Part shown: in pieces, positions 8,548-16,310 of the stretch | Numbering within the stretch: the stretch's first letter is position 1 | Layout: every line of letters starts with the position of its first letter | Position numbers and translations under genes: made by a program | Notes under the pieces: generated by a model | Seen by the model: the letters and a program-made list of their open reading frames with translations, nothing else | The model's database searches: none | What the model was told of the DNA's origin: nothing | Assembly: GCA_964615935.1 (NCBI GenBank) | Contig: CAZTTG010000015.1 | Span: forward strand, 1-64,000 | Source: CAZTTG01 sp964615935 | Lineage (GTDB): Bacteria > Planctomycetota > UBA1135 > GCA-002686595 | Reading direction: 5' to 3' | Length of the DNA stretch: 64,000 nt

Positions 8548-9786
8548 TTGCGCGTCCTGGTGGGCATCCCCACCTGGGGCCTGATCGGCGGCAGCGAGCG
8601 CTATGCGGCCGCGGCGGTCTCCGGGCTGATCGAGCTGGGGCACCGGCTCACCCTGCTCTGCGCCCGGCGCGCGGAGCCCCCCCCCCTCGAAACCGGGAGG
8701 GGGCTTGGGGTCCTGGTCGAGCCGGCCTTCGGGGACTCCGCCCCGGGCCGCGCCGCCCTGGATCGCCTCCAGCGGCGCCTGGTGGAGGCCTCGCCCGAGG
8801 TCGTCCTGCTCCTGGGCGCGTGCGCCCCCCGGACCCTGGCCCGGCTCCTGGACGTGGCCCCGGTGGTGCGCTTCGTCCAGGATCACACCCTCTTCTGTCC
8901 GGGGCGGAACAAGGTCCTCGAGGACGGCGGGCTCTGTCGCGAGCCGATGGGTCCCGTCTGTCTGGAGCGCTACCTGCTCGGGGGAGGCTGCACGGGCTAT
9001 AGGCCGGCGGCGCTCGGCTCGCTCGGGAAGGCCCTGGCGAGTCTGGGCAAGCGCCTGCTGGACCTGGACCTGCACCGCCGGGCAGCCTGCCTGCTGGTCG
9101 CCTCGCGGTACATGCGGCGCGAGCTCCTGGCGGTCGGCTTCGCGCCCGATCGGATCGCGCTCCTGCCCTACTTCGCGCCGCCGTCGCCCGGCCCGGCGAG
9201 CGGAGATCGCCTGCCGGAGGCCACGCGGCGCTTCCTCGAGGCGAGCGAGGCGCCGCTTCTCCTGACGCCGGCGCGCTTGACGCTGCCCGACAAGGGCATC
9301 GACCGCCTGCTCACGGCCCTGGGGCAGGTGCGAGGTAGATTCAGGGCCGTCATCGCGGGGTCGGGGCCGGCCGAGGAGTGGCTGCGCGCCAAGGCTCGGG
9401 ACGAGGGCCTGGCGGAGCGGGTGCACTTCTCGGGCTGGCTCGATCCGCCGGCGCTGGGGTTCCTCCTCGAGCGCTGTCGTGCGCTGGTGTGCCCTTCGAT
9501 GTGGAGCGAGCCCTTCGGCCTGGTGGGCCTCGAGGCCATGGCCTGCGCGCGGCCGGCAGTCGCCTTCGAGGTGGGCGGCATTCCCGAGTGGCTGGAGGAT
9601 GGGGTCACGGGTCTCTCGGTGGAGCGGGGAGACTGTGCGGGTCTGGCGCGAGCCATCGATCGACTGGTGGCCGATCCGGACCGGGCCGACGAGATGGGTC
9701 GGGCCGGCCGGGCCCGGCTCGAACGGGAGTTCGGGCGCGAGGAACACATGGGGGTTCTCGAGCGCATTCTCGGGGACGCTCGGTGA
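8548..9786 (+). CDS. GT4-family glycosyltransferase
   Basis: Predicted GT-B fold retaining glycosyltransferase of 412 aa. The N-terminal domain carries the glycine-rich GGSERY acceptor-side loop (residues 14-19). The C-terminal donor domain has the E-x7-E motif (E321 to E329 in EPFGLVGLE), followed by GGIPEWL and a GVTGL nucleotide-sugar site. The start is TTG at 8548, directly after the rho stop. The acceptor and sugar cannot be read from sequence. With the two convergent glycosyltransferases downstream, a role in surface polysaccharide or glycoprotein decoration is likely. Confidence 0.87.
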   Translation: MRVLVGIPTWGLIGGSERYAAAAVSGLIELGHRLTLLCARRAEPPPLETGRGLGVLVEPAFGDSAPGRAALDRLQRRLVEASPEVVLLLGACAPRTLARLLDVAPVVRFVQDHTLFCPGRNKVLEDGGLCREPMGPVCLERYLLGGGCTGYRPAALGSLGKALASLGKRLLDLDLHRRAACLLVASRYMRRELLAVGFAPDRIALLPYFAPPSPGPASGDRLPEATRRFLEASEAPLLLTPARLTLPDKGIDRLLTALGQVRGRFRAVIAGSGPAEEWLRAKARDEGLAERVHFSGWLDPPALGFLLERCRALVCPSMWSEPFGLVGLEAMACARPAVAFEVGGIPEWLEDGVTGLSVERGDCAGLARAIDRLVADPDRADEMGRAGRARLEREFGREEHMGVLERILGDAR

Positions 9787-9826
9787 GGGCGCGCTGAGTC
9801 TGGGGGCGGGGGGATCGTCACCTGGC

Positions 9827-9873
9827 CGGGCTTTCCGGAGCCCCGCTCGCGCACGGGGCCCCCGGGAAGCCCG
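9827..9873. terminator. Bidirectional hairpin between convergent glycosyltransferase genes
   Basis: A 12-bp arm (9827-9838, CGGGCTTTCCGG) pairs with 9862-9873 with one G.T wobble. An inner CCCCG/CGGGG pairing (9841-9845 with 9854-9858) extends it. It ends exactly at the stop of the minus-strand gene and serves both directions. Confidence 0.6.
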
Positions 9874-10866
9874 TCAGAGGACAGACTCCCCCCCACGACC
9901 CCAATCCCCCTGCACCCGCAACGGATCGCTCGCGCGCAGGATCCGCTCGAAGTCCACGACCGCTCCCTCGCGTCGGGCCCGACCCAGGCCCCGCCGCTGC
10001 TCCAGCGCCAGGGCCAGCCAGGTCAGCTCCTCCCGGCGACCCAGCAGACACGCCTCGTGCACGCTCCTGCGCAGGGCGAGCAGGTGCTCCCTCGCGAGCC
10101 GCCCGGGCAGGTGCTTCCACTGGAACAACAGCAGGTTCCTCTCGATCGCCGCCCGCACCGCTTCGAGTGGCGCCACCCGGGCGATGGTCCCGCGGTGGCG
10201 GTGCTCGACGCAGGACTCCGGCACATGAAGGACCGAGAGCCCCCGCCCCCAGGCGCGCCAGCACAGGTCGAGATCCTCCAGATAGAAGGGCTCGAAGAGG
10301 GGATCGAAGCCGCCCAGCTCCTCGAAGAGCCGTCGCCGGAACAGGAAGGCTCCGCCCACCGCGAAGGGCACCGGCACCACCCGCTCCAGGCACGCCGAGA
10401 CGCCGCCCGCGAGGGGCTCCAGGCCGGGCTGCTCCAGGCGCAAGAGGCCCTCCTCGAAGACGAGCCGCGTCAGGGACTCGATCCGCCCCTCCTCTCCGCC
10501 GAGCAGGATGCGGGGAACCGCGGCGAAGACCTCAGGGCTCGAGAGCGCGCGCTGCAAGGGCGCCAGGAAGCCCGGGCGCACCCGCACGTCGGGATTGACG
10601 GCGAAGACCAGCTCGGAGCGAGCCGACTCCACCCCGCTCGTCAAGGCGCGCGCGAAGCCCCCGTTCTCGGAGCGCGCCAGGCACCGCAGCCGCGGGTAAC
10701 CCTCCGCCAGCCACGCCCCGAGCCGGCCCCCACCCGTGTCGTCCACGACGACCACCTCATCGCCGGCGTCCCGATCGGCCACCTCCTCCATGATCGGCGG
10801 GAGACACTCGCCCAGGAGCTCCCGATCCCCGAGGGCGGGCACCACCACCGAGACCGGTTCCGTCAC
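9874..10866 (-). CDS. GT2-family glycosyltransferase
   Basis: Predicted GT-A inverting glycosyltransferase of 330 aa. The N-terminus reads VSVVVPALGD with a VVVVDDTGG nucleotide-binding region. NPDVRVRPGF supplies the metal/UDP-binding acid, and YLEDLDLCWR supplies the ED catalytic-base region. This is the rhamnosyl/galactofuranosyl-like branch of GT2. It starts with GTG, and its first bases overlap the TGA stop of the upstream gene (GTGA), so the pair is translationally coupled. The sugar and acceptor are unknown. Confidence 0.87.
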   Translation of the reverse strand: MTEPVSVVVPALGDRELLGECLPPIMEEVADRDAGDEVVVVDDTGGGRLGAWLAEGYPRLRCLARSENGGFARALTSGVESARSELVFAVNPDVRVRPGFLAPLQRALSSPEVFAAVPRILLGGEEGRIESLTRLVFEEGLLRLEQPGLEPLAGGVSACLERVVPVPFAVGGAFLFRRRLFEELGGFDPLFEPFYLEDLDLCWRAWGRGLSVLHVPESCVEHRHRGTIARVAPLEAVRAAIERNLLLFQWKHLPGRLAREHLLALRRSVHEACLLGRREELTWLALALEQRRGLGRARREGAVVDFERILRASDPLRVQGDWGRGGESVL

Positions 10867-13043
10867 GGGGCACCTCCCTCGCCGGGGAGATCTCCGCGCC
10901 ACCGATCGAGGCGCCTCCCGAGGGCGCTGCGCGCGACGATCCAGCGCGCGAGGGCTCCCCCGTCCGCGGCCGCCGCCTCCATCTCGCCCCGCCGCCACTC
11001 GAGCTCGGCGCGCATCCCCTCCAGCACCTCCCGCGCCCGGACCAGGGCGGGATCGACCGCGGCGGCCTCCCACTCCCCCCCCTCGGATCGCTCCAGGGAC
11101 GAGATCGCCGAGACCAGGTCCATCGCCGCGCGCCGCAACCAGGCCTCGTGCTCGCGCAGGGCCGAGAGCTCGCGATCGAGCTCCGCGGCCTCTCGCCGCG
11201 AGTCTCCGAGCTCGTCGCGCGCGGTCCGATCCGCCCGCTCCAGGTCGGCGGCCACGCCGCGCAGCCACTCGAGCTCGGACTCCCGCGCGCTCGCCAGCTT
11301 CCCCAACCACTCCCGCTCCCGCTCCTCGACGTCGCCCCGCTCGGCGCGCCAGCCCGCCTCGGCGCGCGCGCCCTCCCACAGTCCGCGCAGCCAGTCGCGC
11401 TCCGCCTCTAGTGCCTCCACGGCCGCACCCGCGCGCTCCAGGGCCTCGGCCCTGCCGCTCGACTCGGCCTCCCGTTCCCGCAGAGACTCGCGCAGCCAGG
11501 CGACCTCCGCCTTCAGGGCCGTCAGGGCATCGAGCACCCGACCGCCGGAGGCCGGAGTCGGCAGCGGCGCCGTCCCCCCATCGAGCTCCCGATCCAGACC
11601 CTCGAGCCCCCCCAGCACCTCGGCCGCGAGCTCCCGCAGCGGCCGCCGCGAGAGATCCAGCCAGCGCTCCAGGAAGGGTGCCAGCGAGGGCAGCGGCGGG
11701 TCGCCCGCCGGCCTCTCGACGAGCCGTCGATAGCGCTCTACGAGCTCGCGGGCCTCCGCGTCGATGCCGCGCGGCGCGCGCACGCCCCCCGCCAGCCGCG
11801 CCACCAGCCCCGGCTCCGCGAGGCACCGCTCGATCGCGCGCGCCAGGTCGGCTGGATCTCCCGGCTCCACCAGGAGGCCGTCGATCCCCTCGCGCACGCT
11901 TTCGGGCAGGGCGCCGACGCGGGAGGCGATCACCGGCCTGGACGCGGCGAAGGCCTCGCGGACGACGAAGGCCGCGTTCTCGGCCCAGACCGAGGGCACC
12001 ACCAGGACGTCGATCTCCGCGAAGCACTCGGCGATTCGCTCGTGGGCGATTCCTCCCCCCCATCCTACCCCGAGCTCCTCGGCTCGCCGGCGCAGCGACG
12101 CGACGTAGGGGCGGTCGGTCGAGTCGCCCCGGATCGAGAGCTCGCCGGCTCCCTCCGCGACGCGCTCCCAGGCCGACAGCAGCACGTGCACGCCCTTGTG
12201 CTTGGAGAGCCCACCGAGGTAGCCGAAGCGCAGCGCGCCCTCGGTCCGCGGTGGGGGCACGTCCCCGAGGATGCGCAGGTCGATGCCGCAGTCGTGGCGC
12301 TCCAGGCGCGCGGGATCGATCCCACCCCGGACGAGGCGATCGGCCAGGTGGTCGCTCGTGGCCAGGATCGCGTTCAGGTCCTCGAAGGCCGCGGCGCGCT
12401 CCGCGCTGCGCTGCCGGCTGCGCTCCACGGCGGAGGCCAGCTCGGCATCGACACCCTCGCCCGCCAGGATCCCCGCCAGGCGCCGCGCTGCCGCGGAATC
12501 CAGCTGACCGGGAAGCGCGCCGGACTGCCAGTCGCCCAGCTCCGCGAGCCCGTTCAGGAATCCCGCGGCCCGATCGCACCGGGCGCAGAGCTCGGGCCGA
12601 CCGGGCTCCTCGCAGGGAGAGAGATCGGGCCGGACCAGGGTCTGCCGGTGGCAGACGGGGTGGTAGTCGTGGGCCGCGTAGAGGGTCGGGATCCCGCGCC
12701 GCCGGGCCTCCCCGATCAGACCGAACCCCAGCTTCTCCAGGTGCTGGAAGTGGATCAGGTCGGGGCGCTCGCGGTCCAGGAGCCCGCCGAAGGCGACCGC
12801 CGGCCCCGGATCGCGCCCGGATTCCCCGGACGGGCGTGGGTGGAGCGTGAGCCAGTGGATCGCGTGAACCTCCCCGTCCTGCCGGCGCAGGGCGAGGTGG
12901 GGCAAATCCCCCCCCCGGCGGGGCGCGAAGACCAGGACTTCGCAGCCCGCTCGCACCAGGGCCCCGGCCAGGGCCTCGCAGTGCGACTCGACGCCGGTGA
13001 GCTCGCGGGGCGGATAGCCGTGGGCGACCAGGCAGACGCGCAT
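10863..13043 (-). CDS. GT4-family glycosyltransferase with C-terminal tryptophan-phased coiled coil
   Basis: A 726 aa protein. Residues 1 to about 420 are a GT-B glycosyltransferase: the N-terminal glycine loop is replaced by LTGVESH, a small Cys cluster (CEEP..CARC) lies around residues 143-156, and the donor-site E-x7-E is ENAAFVVRE. The last third (about 480-720) is a charged alpha-helical region containing repeated WLR-type motifs. Six of its tryptophans are 35, 14, 14, 14 and 42 residues apart, all multiples of seven, so they fall on one heptad position. Similar coiled-coil tails on glycosyltransferases are known to scaffold or measure polysaccharide chains. Whether this one does is inference. 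It overlaps the downstream GT2 gene. Confidence 0.88.
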   Translation of the reverse strand: MRVCLVAHGYPPRELTGVESHCEALAGALVRAGCEVLVFAPRRGGDLPHLALRRQDGEVHAIHWLTLHPRPSGESGRDPGPAVAFGGLLDRERPDLIHFQHLEKLGFGLIGEARRRGIPTLYAAHDYHPVCHRQTLVRPDLSPCEEPGRPELCARCDRAAGFLNGLAELGDWQSGALPGQLDSAAARRLAGILAGEGVDAELASAVERSRQRSAERAAAFEDLNAILATSDHLADRLVRGGIDPARLERHDCGIDLRILGDVPPPRTEGALRFGYLGGLSKHKGVHVLLSAWERVAEGAGELSIRGDSTDRPYVASLRRRAEELGVGWGGGIAHERIAECFAEIDVLVVPSVWAENAAFVVREAFAASRPVIASRVGALPESVREGIDGLLVEPGDPADLARAIERCLAEPGLVARLAGGVRAPRGIDAEARELVERYRRLVERPAGDPPLPSLAPFLERWLDLSRRPLRELAAEVLGGLEGLDRELDGGTAPLPTPASGGRVLDALTALKAEVAWLRESLREREAESSGRAEALERAGAAVEALEAERDWLRGLWEGARAEAGWRAERGDVEEREREWLGKLASARESELEWLRGVAADLERADRTARDELGDSRREAAELDRELSALREHEAWLRRAAMDLVSAISSLERSEGGEWEAAAVDPALVRAREVLEGMRAELEWRRGEMEAAAADGGALARWIVARSALGRRLDRWRGDLPGEGGAP

Positions 13044-13172
13044 CGCGACCGAGTCTACCGCCCCCAGGCCCCCGGAAGGCAGCCCAACGCTCCAGTCGCC
13101 GGCTCGCGGGTGTCGAAATCCGCCCAGGGAGTAGAATGGAGTTCAGCGCGGCCTCGCCGCGCCCCCCCCACC

Positions 13173-13691
13173 ATGCGCAGCACCCTGGTTTCGATCTGTG
13201 CCCTCGCCCTCGGCCTGCTCGGGCTCGTCCTGCTGGTCGATTTCCTCGGGATCCCGGTCCAGGCCGAGCCCCTCGAGCAGTCCGTCGCCTTCCGGCCCAT
13301 GGACGCGGCCGGGGGGCTTCCGCCGCGGGACGGGGAGGGCGCCGCGACCGGGAGCGCCGTCTCCGGGCGGGTCCTCGACGGCCAGGGACAGCCCATCGCC
13401 GGGGTCCGGGTGATCGCCACCGACGTGCGGCGGATCGAGCGCCGGACCCAGGCCCACTCGCGGGGCCCCGAGTCCCCTCTGGCGGAGACCCGCTCCGACG
13501 AGGCGGGCCACTTCGAGCTCGAGGGCCTCAGCCCCGGCTTCATCCGGGTGTGGGCGGGGTCGGAGTCCTGGCTGTACGGCTGGACCCAGCGGGTGGAGGT
13601 CCGCCCCGAGCAGGAGAGCTACAACCTGGTCCTCACCCTGGAGCGCTCGCCCTCCGGCCCCCTGGCCGCCCCCGGCGCCGCCCGGGACTGA
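13173..13691 (+). CDS. Exported protein with carboxypeptidase-regulatory-like beta-sandwich domain
   Basis: A 172 aa protein. Residues 5-28 form a signal anchor or uncleaved signal peptide. After a linker, a CarboxypepD_reg-like beta-sandwich starts near residue 64 with SGRVLDGQGQPIAGVRV and includes FELEGLSPG. Such domains are common as single or repeated modules on secreted and cell-surface proteins, where they act in adhesion or as structural spacers. There is no catalytic domain. It is divergent from the glycosyltransferase gene and convergent with the SDR gene, so no operon context helps. Confidence 0.72.
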   Translation: MRSTLVSICALALGLLGLVLLVDFLGIPVQAEPLEQSVAFRPMDAAGGLPPRDGEGAATGSAVSGRVLDGQGQPIAGVRVIATDVRRIERRTQAHSRGPESPLAETRSDEAGHFELEGLSPGFIRVWAGSESWLYGWTQRVEVRPEQESYNLVLTLERSPSGPLAAPGAARD

Positions 13692-13718
13692 GCGGCCCCG
13701 CGCCAGGCGGGGGGCGCT

Positions 13719-14504
13719 TCAGATCATGAAGGCGCCGCCGTTCAGGTCCAGGCCCTGCCCGATCACCCCCCGCGCGTCGTCCGAGGCCAGCCAGGCCACC
13801 ATCCCGGCCACGTCCTCCACCTCGGCCATGCGGGCCACCGGCACCTCTTGCATGGCCAGCTCGAAGGCCTGCTCCGAGGTGATGCCCAGGTCGCACGCCA
13901 GGTTCTCGATGCCCAACCGGGCCATGGCGGTGTCCACCCATCCGGGGCACACGGCGTTGACCTGGACGCCGTCGGCGGCCAGCTCGCGGGCCAGGGCTCG
14001 CACCAGGCCCAGGAGCGCCGCCTTCGAGGCGCAGTAGCCGGTGTGACCGGGGACCCCGATCCGGCCCAAGATCGAGGAGATGACCACCATGTGCCGCAGG
14101 CCGGGACCGGGAGCGAGGTGGCGCTCGGCGGCGCGCAGACAGGAGTAGGTGCCGGTCAGGTTGGTGGCGATCAGATCGTCGAAGCGATCGTCCGGACCGG
14201 GCCGGTTGGGCCCGCCGATCCCGCTGTTGGCGACCAGCACGTGGATCGGTCCGTTCGCCTCGGCCGCCTCGGCGAAGGCCTCGTCCACCCCGGCGCGCTC
14301 GCGGATGTCGCAGGATGAGACGAAGATTCCCGCCGCCCCGGCCGCGCGGCAGGCCTCGGCGGCCTCCGCCAGCCGATCCCGGGCCCGAGCCAGGAGGCTC
14401 AGGCGGGCGCCCTCCCGGGCCGCCCGCAGGGCGATCGCGCGGCCGATGCCGGTGCCCGCGCCGGTGACGAGGACGTGACGGGGGGACGCCTGGGTGGTGC
14501 TCAT
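13719..14504 (-). CDS. Short-chain dehydrogenase/reductase
   Basis: Classical SDR oxidoreductase of 261 aa. TGAGTGIG (about residues 15-22) binds NAD(P), NSG follows beta-4, the serine lies in VISS, and the catalytic YxxxK is present as YCASK. VNAVCPGWVDTAM is the conserved post-active-site segment. It resembles FabG and 3-hydroxybutyrate dehydrogenase-like members, but the substrate cannot be set. Arg after TGAGTGIG could favour NADP(H). It is monocistronic between convergent and divergent neighbours. Confidence 0.88.
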   Translation of the reverse strand: MSTTQASPRHVLVTGAGTGIGRAIALRAAREGARLSLLARARDRLAEAAEACRAAGAAGIFVSSCDIRERAGVDEAFAEAAEANGPIHVLVANSGIGGPNRPGPDDRFDDLIATNLTGTYSCLRAAERHLAPGPGLRHMVVISSILGRIGVPGHTGYCASKAALLGLVRALARELAADGVQVNAVCPGWVDTAMARLGIENLACDLGITSEQAFELAMQEVPVARMAEVEDVAGMVAWLASDDARGVIGQGLDLNGGAFMI

Positions 14505-14626
14505 GGCGGCATTCTGGCGCAGGGCGCCGGTCCGGGCAACCGCCCCACCGGGCGCTCCGAGGAGCCCGGCCGGAATTGGGAGTTCCTGTCAGGGGGCGGG
14601 ACCAGGCGGGTCGATGAGGGATCAAC

Positions 14627-14645
14627 GGCCTCCGGGGAGGAGGCC
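14627..14645 (+). other. Small hairpin in the leader of the pilin-like operon
   Basis: A perfect 7-bp stem GGCCTCC/GGAGGCC with a 5-nt loop, 23 nt before the first pilin-like ATG. The right arm contains a GGAGG that could occlude a ribosome binding site. No regulatory role is shown. Confidence 0.35.
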
Positions 14646-14668
14646 CCAACCTTCCAGCAGGGGTAGCG

Positions 14669-15265
14669 ATGGCGGATGCTCTCACCAGCTCACCGCGCGG
14701 ATCTGTCGCGCGGGGTGCGGATCGGCGAAAGGGGACCTCGTCCTCCCGGCGGGGCGGCTTCACGCTCGCCGAGACGGCCCTGGCGATGATCATCCTGCTG
14801 GTGGCGCTCCTGGCGATGAGCGCGGCGACCCTGCGCATGCACACCCTGCGGCGGCAGAACCGCGAGCGCTCGATCGCCCAGAACGCCGTCCGCACCACCG
14901 TGGACCGCGTCCAGGCCATCTCCCACGAGGCGCTGGAGCGGGATCCCAACACCTGGTCCCAGGTCGTGGTCGCCGCCCTCACCGCGGGCGGTGAGGTCGG
15001 CACGCAGTTCAACCTGGCCGAGCTGACCCCCACCACCGTGAACGGCCAGGTGGGCAGCATCCAGGTCGTCGTCGACGAGACCCTCACCGACGCGCAGCTC
15101 GGCCTGGACATGGGGATGCCGCGCGATTTGAACGCGGACGGAGTGATCGACAACACCAACGTGACCGCCAGCGCGCGCGTGCTGCCGCTGATCATCCAGA
15201 TCCAGTGGATCGGGGTATCCGGGACGGTGACCATGCGCCACCCCGCCTACCTGCTGGGCTACTGA
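14669..15265 (+). CDS. Prepilin-like protein (PilV/GspI type)
   Basis: Type IV pilin or type II secretion pseudopilin-like protein of 198 aa. A 30-residue basic leader ends RRGG, followed by FTLAETALAM. This gives a G/F cleavage site with Glu at +5 and a hydrophobic N-terminal helix (residues 31-55), the hallmarks of prepilin-peptidase substrates. The C-terminal domain has no recognisable fold. First gene of a three-gene operon (14669-18758) ordered PilV-, PilW- and PilX-like, as in minor pilin clusters. The assembly ATPase and prepilin peptidase are not in this window. Confidence 0.82.
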   Translation: MADALTSSPRGSVARGADRRKGTSSSRRGGFTLAETALAMIILLVALLAMSAATLRMHTLRRQNRERSIAQNAVRTTVDRVQAISHEALERDPNTWSQVVVAALTAGGEVGTQFNLAELTPTTVNGQVGSIQVVVDETLTDAQLGLDMGMPRDLNADGVIDNTNVTASARVLPLIIQIQWIGVSGTVTMRHPAYLLGY

Positions 15266-15279
15266 GAGGAGCGGGACGC

Positions 15280-16296
15280 ATGATCATCCAGGCAGGCCGC
15301 AGGAGCGAGGCCCTCCGGCGAGGGGTGACCCTGCTGGAGCTGCTCTTCGCCACCGGCATCGCCACGCTGATGCTGCTGACCTCGCTGAGCATGCTGGAGC
15401 ACGACGGGAACCTGTCCCGGTCCACCCTGGGCATCTCGGTGACCGAGGTCCGCGCACAGGAGCTCCTCTACAAGCTGGAACGCGAGCTGGCCGACTCCCG
15501 GGGAGCCACTCCCATCGCCGAGCTCACCCGCGTCCTGACCGGGGGCCAGACCAACGAGATGCTGGTGGACTCGACCCTGGGATTCCCCGATCGGGGCATT
15601 CTGCTTATCCACCGCGGCACCTCCCTCGAGGAGCGGCTCTCCTACGACGGCGCCGGCGGGGGGGGTGTGCGCTTCATGGGACTCGAGCGGGGCCTGCAGT
15701 GCACCGGCGACTTCACCCACGACCGCCCGGCCGCGATCCTGTGGGCGGCGCTGGGCGAGGTGCTGCAGAACCAGTCCAATCCGCCCGCCAGCGCCTGGGA
15801 CGGCCGAGCCATGGAGTTCGAGACGCCCACCTTCTTCCGGGGAGACGGCACGGGCTTCTCCTACCGCATCCCGGTGGGCGTCCTGGGGGACGACATCCAG
15901 TGGGGCGCCCGCATGAACAACGGGCTGAACCCCGACGCCTGGCACGCGCTGGTCTACGTGCCCCAGTACCAGCTCGTCGAGGCCGACACCGGGGACGACC
16001 TCAACCGCGACGGCGACCTGGTGGACGTCTACGACGTCGGCCAGATCCGCCGCCGCTCCTGGGACACGACCAATCCGGCCATCCCCGCCAACGACCTGGG
16101 CATGGGTCCCACGGTGATCCTCCAGGAGCAGTGCAACTGGGGCGGGGACCTGGACGACGACGGCTTCGACGATCCCATATTCCTGTGGAACGAAGCCCGG
16201 CGAATGCTGCACGTGCGGCTGTTCGTCATCGGGAACGCGGTGCGCGGCGTTCCCATCGTGAGGCAGGTCGAATCGACGGTCTTCATGAGGAACTAG
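15280..16296 (+). CDS. Prepilin-like protein (PilW/GspJ type)
   Basis: A 338 aa minor pilin/pseudopilin. A short leader ends at G15, followed by VTLLELLFATG with Glu at +5 and a hydrophobic helix. The rest is a large extracytoplasmic domain containing DLNRDGDLVD and DLDDDGFDD, aspartate-rich loops resembling dockerin or calcium-binding repeats. This suggests calcium binding on the exported face. GAGAGGAG lies 6-13 nt before the ATG. It begins 14 nt after the previous gene and is followed by the PilX-like gene. Confidence 0.82.
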   Translation: MIIQAGRRSEALRRGVTLLELLFATGIATLMLLTSLSMLEHDGNLSRSTLGISVTEVRAQELLYKLERELADSRGATPIAELTRVLTGGQTNEMLVDSTLGFPDRGILLIHRGTSLEERLSYDGAGGGGVRFMGLERGLQCTGDFTHDRPAAILWAALGEVLQNQSNPPASAWDGRAMEFETPTFFRGDGTGFSYRIPVGVLGDDIQWGARMNNGLNPDAWHALVYVPQYQLVEADTGDDLNRDGDLVDVYDVGQIRRRSWDTTNPAIPANDLGMGPTVILQEQCNWGGDLDDDGFDDPIFLWNEARRMLHVRLFVIGNAVRGVPIVRQVESTVFMRN

Positions 16297-16310
16297 TGGG
16301 GAGGTCCGAA

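Noticed and set aside
4777..9747. A 1656-codon open frame on the minus strand
   Set aside because: Only the last 417 codons (from 6030) have a ribosome site, membrane segment and coiled coil. The rest is antisense to coaE, rho and the GT4 gene and reads as a GC-rich shadow.
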